From Amoebophrya sp. A120 (lineage: Eukaryota > Sar > Dinophyceae > Syndiniales > Amoebophryaceae), in the NCBI GenBank assembly GCA_905178155.1, contig CAJINV010000028.1, forward strand, positions 231,235 to 295,234: 64,000 bases of DNA, in the 5' to 3' direction. The position numbers and the translations under genes are program-made. A model generated the notes under the pieces. The model saw only the letters and a list, made by a program, of their open reading frames with translations, had not been told where the DNA came from and did not search any database. Of the stretch, positions 11,801 through 20,946 are shown piece after piece (position 1 is the stretch's first letter; each line of letters starts with the position of its first letter).

Positions 11801-13103
11801 CATGACAAATTGAATTTGTCATGCTGTTTTGCCTTGGGATAGAGACTTGTAATGCATGACTGCGATTACTACGGGTACGATACTTTTGCACAGGATATCC
11901 GGGGGGCGGCGACGGGGACCCATCATCTTCTTGTTCCGATTCGTCCAGCTTCTATCAAGGTGCACATCAACTTTCCCTCGTTCATGATCTCCGGTTCTTT
12001 GTAATGCAAAATGACACTAAAAAATATAGTGAACTACGTACTCCATCGATTGCTTCTACTTGCCACTTCTACTATAATCCATGACAGGTTCATCATCCCC
12101 CCGAGGAAGCCAGCTAGGAACTACAGTAGTACAAATATATTCATTCTTGGTTCAACCAAGAATGAATATATTTATTGCCATGCAAAGGCTCCTCCTGTAT
12201 CATTTTGTTTGCTAGCACTCGTGGGTGCTGCTGTGCTCGATGCAATTATCCATGAGATCACCAGGAGGGGGAGTGGTTGTGCACTCTGATAGTACCTGAT
12301 CCGGCGCCGAGAACATGAACTTGTATCGAAAGGAAAAATCCCCCCTCCCCATATCGAAAACGAAATTTGTGATGCTGTATTTGAGGTCACAAATCGACTC
12401 GTCATGCTAGAAGGCCAAGAGCCGCAGTCGTGGCCTCGTTTGCAGGCAATTTGTCATGCTGTTTCCCACTCTCAGCTGCCTCCTATCATGCTGAAGATGC
12501 AAGGCTTCCCCACGCCACCTAGCACTACAGTCCGCATCTTTTCCTGTGTAGCATGACAAAGCTGATTTGTGACAACAAATCTGCATCACAGATTTCCGTT
12601 TTGATATGGGGAGGGGGGATTTTTCCTTTTGATAACTTGTGCCGGAGTGTTATTGGAAGATTAGGTCCTGGTCCGAGAAAACCGTTTTGCGACGTGTCAA
12701 ATGCAAATATGCCTGTCGTGTCTGGAAGAATGCTGCATGGATTTTTTGTCATGCACGCAGAAGCATCACAGGAGACACAGATTTTGCGAGATAAAATAAA
12801 AATAAAATCCTTCTTGATGCTATATAATCCTGATCCCGCATGTTGAGAATATTACCGCCGCCTCTACTTCTTGGATAGGAACAAGAAGGTCGGGGCATCG
12901 GCTTTTCATCCCATCCGGATAAAACTTACAACAAAAGTTTTTTTTGTGAAGGAGGCTGAAGTAGCATGACCCCAAGCTGCATGCATCCTTCCAGACCCAA
13001 AGTAGATGTTTTGCAATGCATACCCCAAGGCGGTCCGCACCTTGTTCAGGGCGTCGGCGAGGCCCATATCGTTGTCAACGCTGCCTCCACCTGATCCCGG
13101 CAT
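2860..13103 (-). CDS. Large coiled-coil, Lys/Glu- and Ser-rich protein, function unknown; about 25 exons
   Basis: Exons read from ATG at 13103 (MPGSGGGSVDNDMGLADALN) to TGA at 2860. Removing 21 introners (each element plus one 5-base flank) gives one continuous frame. Order: Gly/Pro-rich start; KNLPRRQQAFLFLTEIHKNM segment; a long charged coiled coil (11.3-9.9 kb; ETEKAAKEAAEEEVATLKKS, AEAEKAKHEKMLAEKACKEK); Lys/Gln/Asn-rich low complexity; a polylysine run near 9.29 kb; Ala/Ser-rich repeats (8.4-7.3 kb); a globular-looking part (WQALWEKGTTPLALAGAKIV); an acidic run (SDSEDDEDSEDDEDGS); and a C-terminus ending NVFTFSAVRP. GT-AG introns occur near 9202-8928 and between 8.3 and 7.0 kb, where exon borders are least sure. 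The start could lie further upstream, since the frame stays open for about 25 codons. No known domain recognised; a nuclear or scaffold role is only a guess from composition. Confidence 0.7.
3052..3326. mobile_element. Introner, family A
   Basis: Family A inverted ends; flanks AACCG/AACGG. Excision joins NKSKAP to LSSPDPELKIG in the coiled-coil gene. Confidence 0.8.
3398..3626. mobile_element. Introner, family E
   Basis: Starts TATCGTACGAAAAAAGTG and ends TTTTTTTTCTTGCGATA; flanks AAGCC/GAGCC. Excision joins the acidic DDEDGS run to KSSAKNARP. Confidence 0.75.
3676..3827. mobile_element. Introner, family B
   Basis: Family B ends; perfect GGAGG flanks. Excision joins SSSSTSS to DSEDDEDSED. 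Confidence 0.85.
4041..4335. mobile_element. Introner-like intron, ends related to family F
   Basis: TATAGAGAGC plus AAGTGAGTGATGATCTT at the left pairs with AAGATGATCACTCATTTCCC at the right. Flank match is weak (TTTCC/ACTCC). An in-frame join needs removal of the element plus 4 rather than 5 bases (FYFKE to KRKKRRVLG). Confidence 0.6.
4359..4503. mobile_element. Introner, family B
   Basis: Family B ends; perfect TGACC flanks. Joins YDVPV to TFYFKE. Confidence 0.85.
4536..4769. mobile_element. Introner, family F
   Basis: TATCAAAGTGCACAGG against GTTGTGCACTCTCATA; flanks CAGCC/CAGTC. Joins GLTPT to GSGFYDVPV. On the coding strand it can also be read as GTAT...ATAG. Confidence 0.75.
5039..5320. 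mobile_element. Introner, family C
   Basis: TATGCTGAGCAAAAACGTCC against GGGACGATTTTACACAGGATA; perfect TTCCT flanks. Joins LLMTKDEG to TYGARPDIIDDDED. Confidence 0.85.
5377..5533. mobile_element. Introner, family B
   Basis: Family B ends; flanks AGTGG/AGTCG. Joins HRLDLNDD to CCLNNAGSKLL. Confidence 0.8.
5608..5886. mobile_element. Introner, family A
   Basis: Family A ends; flanks TGTGC/CGTGC. Joins GTFDNSCKH to VWKNQCEDVPGL. Coding-strand ends can be read GTAT...ATAG. Confidence 0.8.
6009..6329. mobile_element. Introner, family C
   Basis: TATCCTGTGTAAAAACGG against ACCTTTTTTAGACATGATA; flank match poor (AAGTT/AGGTA). Joins MCSNTT to WQALWEKGTTP in frame. Confidence 0.75.
6366..6527. mobile_element. 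Introner, family B
   Basis: TATGCATTGCAAAAGTATCG and its inverse; perfect ATTCA flanks. Joins VEKIRIMN to DLYQMCSNTT. Confidence 0.85.
6574..6997. mobile_element. Composite or nested introner (family C ends, family B start inside)
   Basis: A family C left end (TATCCTTCGGAAAAACATCC) at 6574 and a family C right end (GGACGTTTTCATACAGGATA) at 6997 enclose a family B left end at 6794 with no matching family B right end. Flanks do not match (TCGTG/TCTTC), but excision of the whole joins MKKKKK to SRVSTVEKIRIMN in frame. Confidence 0.55.
8442..8741. mobile_element. Introner, family A
   Basis: TATCCACTGG...CTATGTCTGGGTCTAG against CTTTCCAGACCCAGACATA; flank repeat not preserved. Excision joins NFLGPVAA to SGSRPSVTAQL. 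Confidence 0.75.
10294..10548. mobile_element. Introner, family G
   Basis: TATAACCCGCTCAGGTG then ACAATCTCAAACGTTACAAT pairs with ATTGTAACGCTTGAGATTGT near the right end; flanks CAAGT/CGAGT. Joins LKKDLEL to AQKHRETMRVDV. Confidence 0.75.
10602..10860. mobile_element. Introner, family A
   Basis: Family A ends; flanks TCATC/TGAGC. Joins REIDLQEL to TKRAKNEKALKK. Confidence 0.8.
10956..11274. mobile_element. Introner, family C variant
   Basis: TATCCTATGTAAAAAAGGGG...CATCCCATAC against GTATGGGATCC...CATATGATA; flanks TCTCC/TCTTC. Joins KKHQKLEK to KAETEKAAKE. Confidence 0.75.
11354..11653. mobile_element. Introner, family H-like
   Basis: TATTGGGATCTCAAGCG then TTACATTCTCAACTG pairs with GTTGAGAATGTCTATCGTTTGAGA near the right end; flanks TCCTC/GCCTC. 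Joins HKNMMEA to IVAVSLLQNEK. Confidence 0.7.
11748..11897. mobile_element. Introner, family B
   Basis: Inner family B stem AAAAGTATCGTACTAGTAG and inverse; flanks TTCGG/TCCGG. Joins GSPSPPPG to GEDNPRLKNL. Confidence 0.8.
11953..12291. mobile_element. Introner, family F, carrying a 41-bp palindrome
   Basis: TATCAAGGTGCACATCAAC against GTGGTTGTGCACTCTGATA; flanks poor (GCTTC/GTACC). In-frame join FSAPDQV to LDESEQEDDG. A perfect palindrome lies inside at 12133-12173. Confidence 0.7.
12133..12173. repeat. Perfect 41-bp palindrome
   Basis: Two 20-base arms (12133-12152 and 12154-12173) are exact reverse complements with a single C between them. It sits inside the family F introner and is not part of the element's terminal repeats. 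Confidence 0.9.
12324..12634. mobile_element. Introner, family D
   Basis: Family D ends followed by CCCCTCCCC; perfect ACTTG flanks. Joins ITLRHK to FMFSAPDQV. Confidence 0.85.
12695..13022. mobile_element. Introner, family A
   Basis: Starts TGTCAAATGCAAATATGCC and ends GTTTTGCAATGCATA; flank repeat lost (CGACG/CCCCA). In-frame join KVRTALG to QNGFLGPGPN. Confidence 0.7.
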
Positions 13104-14920
13104 GGCTGTTGTAGTATTCTTGCCGAAGCCGGAGCCGATCTCAAAGTACGAATACGATCGCGATCGACGTCGTTGTACAACACAATAAAACTTTGGTTAC
13201 AGTGGTTCTACTTTCCGGGGAAAAATGAAGTTTCCCCAGAAGAAGTGTGGAGTAGGTGGGGGTACCACCGCAAACCCGTTTTCCGCCTTATTTACCAGGC
13301 CACCGCAAACTACGCGTTTTCCGCTTTGGGGCCCGTGATTCGGCGGTGTGTCGTCGGTGTATCGCTTGATAGGTCGCTTGATGATGGGTCGCTTGATAAG
13401 TAGATCGCTTGATGGGTCGTTCGTAGGTCAGTCGCTGGTGGATCGATTGGTCGTCGGTCGCTGGGGAGGGGGGTCGCTAATCAGTGGGTCGGTCAGTGCG
13501 CCATAGAACAAAATCTAAATTCCTTCCCTTGTCTTTGATCGAAACCTTGGGTGGTGCAACAGCGGCAGATTCTTAAGATCATCTGTGACAATTTTCCTTT
13601 GAATACTTGGGGAGGGGAACGCATAATTAGTTTTGAGGTACAGACTGAAGTACGATATTTACAGAACAAAAACAATATGCAACATCTCCAGTAAAGTACA
13701 CTTCACCTAAAGCATAGAGTTCTGGCATTTAACACGACGTTGTTGCTTTTTCATAGGCGTTCTAGATTTGGGTCGGTAAAGATTTTTGGGTCGGTAAGAA
13801 CTACCTCAACAAACAACTAGTGCTAGTTTTCGAAGAAGTCGATACCATTATTTACTCAACATTCGCTGCCCTGGTGAAGTAGTATCACAGCAAAATATGC
13901 GGGCGCGCAACTGACTTTCGCTTTCCAACTCCACTGGTACAGTGATATTAAACCTAGAGCGCTCCTTGCATTGTGACAACATTCATGAAAACATCAAGTG
14001 AAAGTCATGTTGTGGCCACGTCAACGTCTGATGGAACGGAATCAGGAATGGCCGGCAACGGACCAGAAGCCTACTCAGGATCTGCGTCCTCGCTGTGGTG
14101 ACGCAAGTAGGTACTCAGTCTGATCTGGCCAACAAGAACTTTGGGTCAAAGCCTAAAACGTCTTCGTGGTTTTGTACACAGCTCCAAACAGATACTGTTG
14201 CTGAACTTGCAAGATCAAACTTACTTAAACAGCTGACACCCATCACAACTTCCGCCACAAATATGATTATAAACTCATCGTCGTCGAGCTAACGAGCTTG
14301 TTCAACATCTTCTGGTGCTTTCTCCGTTTGAAATATGTTAGGTGGATCTCAGCGAACGATGTGCATCGTGGTGGAAGAAATATGTAATATCAAAAGCGCA
14401 GCCTTGCTGAAAGAAATGAGAACGGGGTAGAGTCGGTTCTGTTGTCATGATCTTCCGGTCAGCAACAACACGAAGGTCTACCTCGTCGCCGAAACATATA
14501 ATTTTTTCGAACGGATCTTCGGAGAACAGCCCTCGTTGCATCAGATCAAATATGATGCAAAACTGAAAAAAAAAGATCAGGGCGCCCATGGAACTTTACG
14601 ATGAACACAGAACGATGAACAAAGAAGCAACATCAGTGTGCAAGCACGGTGCCAACGGCGGGTGTGCGCATGCGATTTTCTCCAGAGTTGTTACAGCACC
14701 ACCACTGTGAAGCCGCGATTGCGTTGTCGCTATGGGGCGTTCTTCATGCGACTATGTTGGCGCTACAGAAAAAAGTCAGTTGCAAAAGGACTAGAGTATG
14801 CGTATAGTTTTGTTCCCTGCAGTGTGTGTGTCGTGTGAAACTCAAGACGACAAAAGAACGGGCACATTTTGAGGCATGAAGATTTCTGCTTGGCGTACTA
14901 GACGGAAGTAGATGATGAAC
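13104..14920. other. Intergenic stretch; degenerate GGTCGCTTGAT repeat
   Basis: About 13340-13500 is a loose tandem run of GGTCGCTTGAT-like words (CGCTTGATAGG, GTCGCTTGATGATGGG, GATCGCTTGATGGGTCG). The rest has only short ORFs without protein-like composition; a minus-strand ORF at 14338-14589 is the best of them and is not convincing. Confidence 0.4.
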
Positions 14921-17900
14921 TTACTTGCTGCCACCTTTCTTCTTCGTTGCTGGTTTTTTCACAATTACCACCTTCTTCACCTTGTTCGCGGGTTTTTCTT
15001 TCTCATTCCGCACCGTGACCTTCGTCTTCGACCCCGCTAGCAGCTTCATCGCAGCTGTTTTTTTCTTGTCCATCTTCATCGGCTTCTTGCCCTGCTTCTC
15101 CATCGCCATCGGCTTGTTACCCTGCTTCCGCCCTGCTGGTACCTGATCCATGATGTGATTGGGTTAGAATTTGCTATATCGTGGTGGCGCGAACACAAAC
15201 TTCCTCCCAAATCCCCAGAGCGCTGGCGCCCCTCGACGGCTGCCAGCTTTCCTTCCCTTCGTATGTTCTCAAAAGGTCACACCCTTCACAGTGGTGGCTG
15301 GAACTACGGCTCTGTATAAGTAAAAGCGTATCTGCGCTGGTTCGCAGCGTCTTGCGTAATACTAGATACAGCAGCGAGGCGTACAGCAGGGACCGCGCCG
15401 CGACGTCCGCGCCACAGAGGTGGCTGCGGGCGTCGCACTTGTCCGCCCACAGACGTGGATCGAACCGTGCTGCAACACTGCAACGAGAGGTCGCAGCGCC
15501 GGGTGCAACAGAGGCTGCAACAAGTCCCGGAGCCTCCCCAACAGAGGTCGCTAGCGGGCAGTGGTGGGCCACCACGTCGCCGGAAGAAGAGGCTGCGAGC
15601 CTGCTAGATTCTACATATTCGCGTCATAGACGTCAGGATGTGTCTTGCTAGTGTGTGAACATAAAAAAGGGTGAGCAACAAGCTGCGCATGCTTCCTAGC
15701 ATGCGCGCGTCATCTTCTCCTCCCGCTCCAGGTCGTGCATCGATATCGGTGTGGGCGTTGGCTGTGTGTCTGCTGCGCTCCCCCGGCGTCATCCATTTTT
15801 GTAGGCGAGGGCTGGCCACGGGAGAACAAAAATGGGACCACAGAGGTGGTTAGCCCGTTCCGGCCCTCACGAGATTCGCGCTGGTGCTGCGCGACCTAGT
15901 CCTATTTGTGATGCCTCGAATGCGATGTCTGGAGTGCGTTGCTTAGATTGAGAATGAACTAGGTACCTTGTGGGCGGCAGGAGCGCACTTCTTGCCCTGC
16001 TTCTTCATCACCACCGGCTTGCTACCCTGCTTCCGCCCTGTTGGTACCTGATTGAGTCATTTCATTTCGATGCGATTTGTTGTGCTGATTTCTACAAACG
16101 ATCTTTCGGCGGAACACAAATCTTCCACAAAGCCCGCTGCTGGGGTGGTCGGGACCGCCGGAGTGCCTGCAATAATTTCTGTGCTTTCTGGTGAGTCATA
16201 CCCTCCACAATGGCCAGAAAAGGTCCGGGTCTGTAGCGTTCGCAAGTTCCAGTTTTCAAAACGTGTTCTATAGCAGCGAGGCACGCAGCGAGGGCCACAC
16301 CGGGACGCCCGTGCCACAGAGGTGGCAGCGAGGCGCCCCCCCGCCCGGCCACAGAGGTGGCCCGGGCCGTGCTCCAGTGCTCCACGGAGGTGGTCACACC
16401 GGGTGCAGCAGAGGCTGCATCAAATCCAAGATCGCGTGACTTTCGTCCTGGTTGTGGGTCGGCTTGACCCGCGCTCCGATCGCCCAGGGCGGAACCTGGA
16501 CCACATCAGATGGTGGCCCCCCCATCTCGGTCCTCACGAGGTTGCGCGCCCGCATGCTGACTGCGTAACCTAGAATGTGATGACCTAAATGCGTTAACCT
16601 AGGTACCTGGCTGGCGGCAGGAGCGCCCGGCGCACGTTTCTTCATCGCCATCGGCTTGGTAACCTGCTTCTTCATCGGCGTTGTACCCTGGTGCTTCTTC
16701 ATCTTCGTCGGCTCTGAATCATCATCTACATGCACCACTTTTTTGGAAGCCTGCACCTTGGCCTCGGGTTTCTGGTTGGCGAGAGTCTTCTCGCACTGGA
16801 CGGCAGCGTCCTGCAGCTGGTCGCGCGAAAGAAGCATACCTTTCGCAGACCCCTTGTCCTCCAGAGACTCCAGGCTCTCCGTAGGAACGCCAGCGGGGGG
16901 CCACTGCAATCGCTGCTCCGAACGGCCCGACATGTTGCACGCCCGTGGCTTGACCTGCCTGCAAAAGAGAGCGAAGGTCTTGACCTCACCGCAGGTCTTC
17001 TCCCCTGCGCCACACTTGTCGTCCTTGTTCTTCACATACTTCGCAGCACAAAGCATAAACGCATTCCAGCAGTCAGCGATAGAAACGTCCGCCCTTTTGA
17101 TTTGCCTCTGTGAACCGACGCCCGGCGGCCCGTTGGGGGCGCGAAGCTGGATTTTCCTGCCAATCTGCACCTTGTTCTGCATCATGCGAACGCTTTTAGC
17201 GGTGGCAATCACGTCACCGCTGGTGTCGCACTTCAGCACGAATTCCACATCGTGCTCAGCATCTTTGCCCTCATTTGACTTCTTTTTGTTGCCCGGTAAG
17301 ATTTGTTGAGACAGCGGCGGCGCGGCCGGTCGTTTCTCGGACAGTTTTTCCTGCATTGCAGCGATCCGCTCCGTCTCCTCTCCCAAAAGCTTTCGGTGGA
17401 AATGCGGGGTATCAAATGCAAAAGTGTCTGGGTCTGGAAGATTCTGAGACATGTCACGCAAGTTTTGCATTGAATTGAATTGAAGTTGAAGTAGCGACGC
17501 CCCATGATGTCTGTGATGCATGCCCTAGCATCGGAGATTTTTTGAGGGCTTCTCGATGCCTATTCCGCATGACGAACGCCCTCTTCCCGTAGCAAAGATC
17601 ACAAGCCCGTTGCTGCTCATGCAATACAGATTTTCTTTGGAATCCAAATGCAGCATCACAAGTTGCATCCTTCCAAACCCAGACATTTTTGCATTTGATA
17701 AGGATCCCCGGAGAACAGCACCTCAGCAGTCTCCGCCGCTTTCTCGGTCATGGATGCGTCATCAATATAGTAGTAATCCCTGTTTTTAGGGTTTGCGTGA
17801 TTCAGCAGATTCACCCCTTCGGCTACCGGGCGCAGCTTCGCCATCTGCTCCGGACTTAGGCCCTCCACAAGGCTGGCATAACTATGCCGCATGCTGTTTG

Positions 17901-19439
17901 CTGTCAGGTTTTTCAGTTTCGAGCGGACCGCGTCGTCCATTTTTTCACCGAAAAGTACAAGCCCGTCTCTCGCCTTCTTCAGGGCTTTATTGAAGCCCGC
18001 CACTTTCAAATGTTGCTTAGTTTCCTTGTTGTGAAAAACGTAGCGAGCGTTGGGAACTTTAGCAAGGAGCTTTTCGATCACAGACGCAAGCAGAGCACTG
18101 CAATCGTTTCCAATTTTCTTGATGCCTCTCGCGTGGTACAACCTCTTCTCCTTTTTTATGGCGTTTTCAGCTTTTACATTCTCAACTGCTACATGAATTT
18201 GTGCTGCTAAACCTACCGAAGCCACAAACGCAATCCATACGGCACCTTTCCGCAGATGGTCAGGCCACCGGGTCGCGGAGTCAGGCGGACCGAAGCCGTC
18301 GCCATCACACTCGGGCACCTCCAACTTTTTACGCCGACTTCTTCTTACTTTCGGTTTCGCCAACAAACCAACTATATCGCCAACATGCGTTTCAGGTTCG
18401 CCAACCTGCCTTACTTCTATCTCGCCAACAGGTGCGTTTATTTGTTCGCCAAAAAATCCTACTTTTCGCCAACAAATCCAACTTTTTGCCACCAAGTCCA
18501 ACTTTTCGCCAACAGAATACGGTTAACGTTCGCCAACGATCCATACTTTGTGCCAACAATGCGTTTTCCGTTCGCCAACGATCCATACTTTGCACCAACA
18601 GGTGCGTTTAAGTTTAACGTTTGCCAACGGTCCTTACATTACGCCAACAGGTGCGCTTCGAAAATTTGTCATGCTAAGCACCTTAATCAAGTGGAGGCTG
18701 TTGGCAAGTTTGCACGAAAAATTCGTGTAACAGTTGAGAATGAAACAGTTGAGAATGCCATATTTTTGGTTGTCTTTTTGTGCTCATTTTTTCTGCGCAC
18801 TATTCGAATGAACCCATTTTGTAGGTCGAGGAACTCCGGGCTTAAGGGCAAGCGCACAACGTCTCCGAGATTGTCACCTGTCTGGAAGGCTATCATGCAG
18901 GCCAGTATCCTCTGGAAAAAAACGCGTCCAGCCTGCGGTCGACATCCTGGAATTTCACTAACAGCGCAAACGCGCGACCTTTGCGAGGCAGGAATGTTGA
19001 CTAATATCGGTCTGCAGCGTAGTGCTGACGACTTAGAGACAGAGAGCACAGCTGTATTTGCAAAAAACATAGCTCCTGTGAGTTGAGCATTACTTATTTG
19101 TATTTCGAGTTCCGAAAACGCATGGAAAACAACGAATCGGGGATCTATTGAAAATGATGTTCCTTCCTGCTACTTATTGCAAATTACCATGACCACAGCT
19201 CTAAAAACAAGTTGGCGGCCGGGTGCAGCGTTTTCACAGAGGATAGCAAGCCGCCAATGGTCCTCGGTAAACCGGTCAAGCAACTCCTGCCATTTTTCCC
19301 GCGGTATCTTCGTTCGTGGCTCAGCTCCTGGCGGACTGTCATCCTCGGCAAACTCGACGGGTCGCAACAGACTTTCCTGCTTTGGCCGCTTCATCGGCTT
19401 CGTCTCTTTCTTCACCTCGACCTGTCGTCGTGGGGGCAT
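14921..19439 (-). CDS. Tyrosine-recombinase-like protein with Lys/Met-rich tail
   Basis: Exons: 19439 to about 19200, about 19082-18763, 18156-17701, 17409 to about 16613, about 16051-15969, about 15150-14921. The joined middle part matches the catalytic domain of tyrosine recombinases: AFQTGDNLGDVVRLPLSPEF (box I region), then VRRKNEHKKTTKKEKRLYHA, then NSMRHSYAS (box II, Arg and His kept), then LLNHANPKNRDYYYI (box III His and candidate Tyr nucleophile). The usual box I Arg falls on Asn, and the first box II His is Asn, so activity is doubtful. The C-terminal half (17.4-14.9 kb) is a Lys-rich extension with repeated VPxGRKQGxKP and MKKQGKK motifs, a style common in dinoflagellate nuclear proteins. 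The exon 1 to 2 join is unresolved; the final TAA overlaps a GTAAGT, so the end may be a splice donor. Confidence 0.65.
15151..16612. repeat. Tandem exon-intron duplication in the recombinase tail
   Basis: Two GT-AG introns (about 16612-16052 and 15968-15151) share diverged blocks, such as AGCAGCGAGGC...CCACAGAGGTGGC at 15372 and 16272. The exons after them begin alike (GTACCAACAGGG and GTACCAGCAGGG). Each intron also starts GTACC, so CAGGTACC or AGGTACC stands at both ends of each intron. Confidence 0.65.
17410..17700. mobile_element. Introner, family A
   Basis: Family A ends; flanks poor (CGGGG/AGGAT), yet excision joins VLFSGDP to HFHRKLLGEE in frame in the recombinase gene. Confidence 0.75.
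18157..18762. mobile_element. Introner, family H, 606 bp, with internal satellite
   Basis: TATGGCGTTTTCAGC then TTTTACATTCTCAACTG pairs with CAGTTGAGAATGAAACAG and GTTGAGAATGCCATA. Flanks TTTTT on both sides. Excision joins HKKTTK to KEKRLYHARGIKK between recombinase boxes I and II. Confidence 0.75.
18355..18655. repeat. Degenerate tandem repeat inside an introner
   Basis: About 12-14 copies of a 20-25 base unit built on TCGCCAACAAATCCAACTTT (variants GCCAACGATCCATACTTT, GCCAACAGGTGCGTTT). The plus-strand ORF over it is a by-product of unit length. Confidence 0.7.
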
Positions 19440-20946
19440 GGTTTCTGCTACTTACGAGTCCGTCGTGCTCGTTGAGTTTGGGGATGCACAAGGTGCTTTG
19501 CGACAGAAATCTGCTCGGCTGCTGTGCAGGCGTGCCTAAATTGTGAATGCTGGTGCCACAAGTGTTCGTGCAAGACTTCGTGGTCGTGGCCGTGGTCGTC
19601 GTCGATTTTAAATATGACGCTATGTGATGAACTAGCTTCCAACTGTTAGTTTCCGCAGGACTACTTGCTTGTGAGTGTGAATTCAGTCCGCAAATTTTCG
19701 GGTATGAAGAACAGGTATGTACAGCGCCACCGTGCTGCAAGAAATATCCGCTTTTGGATCAGTAAAGTAATATGACTATAAAATGCATGAAATGCTATTA
19801 CTTCTAGGCTGCAACTATGACGTAAACTTCTACTACGGGACAAAATGCTATACGCACTATTTTTGATTTTTTTTCAGAGCAATGAATTCTTCCTACAATT
19901 GAATTATTTCCACGCAACCATGGTTGTCACCACGAAAATGGCCACCAGGCCAAACCACGAACCATGAATACCCCAAAACTAATGTCTCCCGTCGTGCTCC
20001 AGGGGACCACTCTTCATTCTCAGCAGCAATATCGAATAAGCACAAGACGCAGTACTTTATTTCCAAAACCTTCTTACAATTCCCAGCTCTTCAACATCAT
20101 CTCTTCCTTCATCGCAAAAGCATCATTCCAGCACAACGTTGTCACATCAAAACGATTCACATTTCTATAAACGATTCACATTTCTTTCACATCATCTTCT
20201 CTTCCATCGTTGCACAATCATGATTCATCTAGCACAAGATTATTTTCGTCGCACGACGACTTCCAGTCTTATCTTCACATCAACTTTCGTTCGTTGCCTT
20301 CGTTCTCGTCATCACATCATTGTCTTTGTCTCGAGCAACTTGTAGAGGCAGTGACTCTCGTCCCACCGCCGAACTTACAACAAATAGCGATGAAGATTTC
20401 ATTCGTTCTTCTTGTACATCCCGGCTTTAAGCATCATCTTGGCAGCACGGAGGAGAACACACATGAAGAAGTTGCAGCGCCAAGTGGCCACGAATACAGG
20501 CACAATTCTTGGCGCTGGTGTATTTCAATTCTACTTTTCGTTATCATCTGCACACGAAAAAGCGTTGCTTGCTACGGTTGTTCGCTATATTTAAAGTAGT
20601 AGTTCCTAAATTGCGTTCTTGCAGGTGGTTCGCTAAATATGTACTGGCAGTTTTATCTTCCTCCAGGCACTCTCACTTTCGTATATAGCACGATTACGAG
20701 CGCGTGACCCTCTTCCGTTTTTGCAATTGCAAAAAAATAGAAGAGCCTTTTACCACGAGAGGGTGACAAGGTGGGGATGGAGCTAAAGCCAGGGTGTACA
20801 AATTAGGCGCGACAGAATTTGCGATTATTGTCTACTTTGGAACTTCTTCGCACCAAAGAAGCATACGTACAAGGATATTGTCCCCGATGATAACAAACCT
20901 CTAGTCTCCCGTTCTTTCGGCTACGCGAAAAGTTCACTGGAGCCAT
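19440..20946. other. Intergenic stretch, nothing convincing seen
   Basis: AT-rich, with short direct repeats such as AACGATTCACATTTCT twice near 20151-20186. ORFs here look like random open stretches. Confidence 0.35.

Noticed and set aside
18256-19086. 276-codon plus-strand ORF
   Set aside because: It lies over the intron satellite and the antisense of the recombinase exon; the minus-strand frame has the catalytic motifs.
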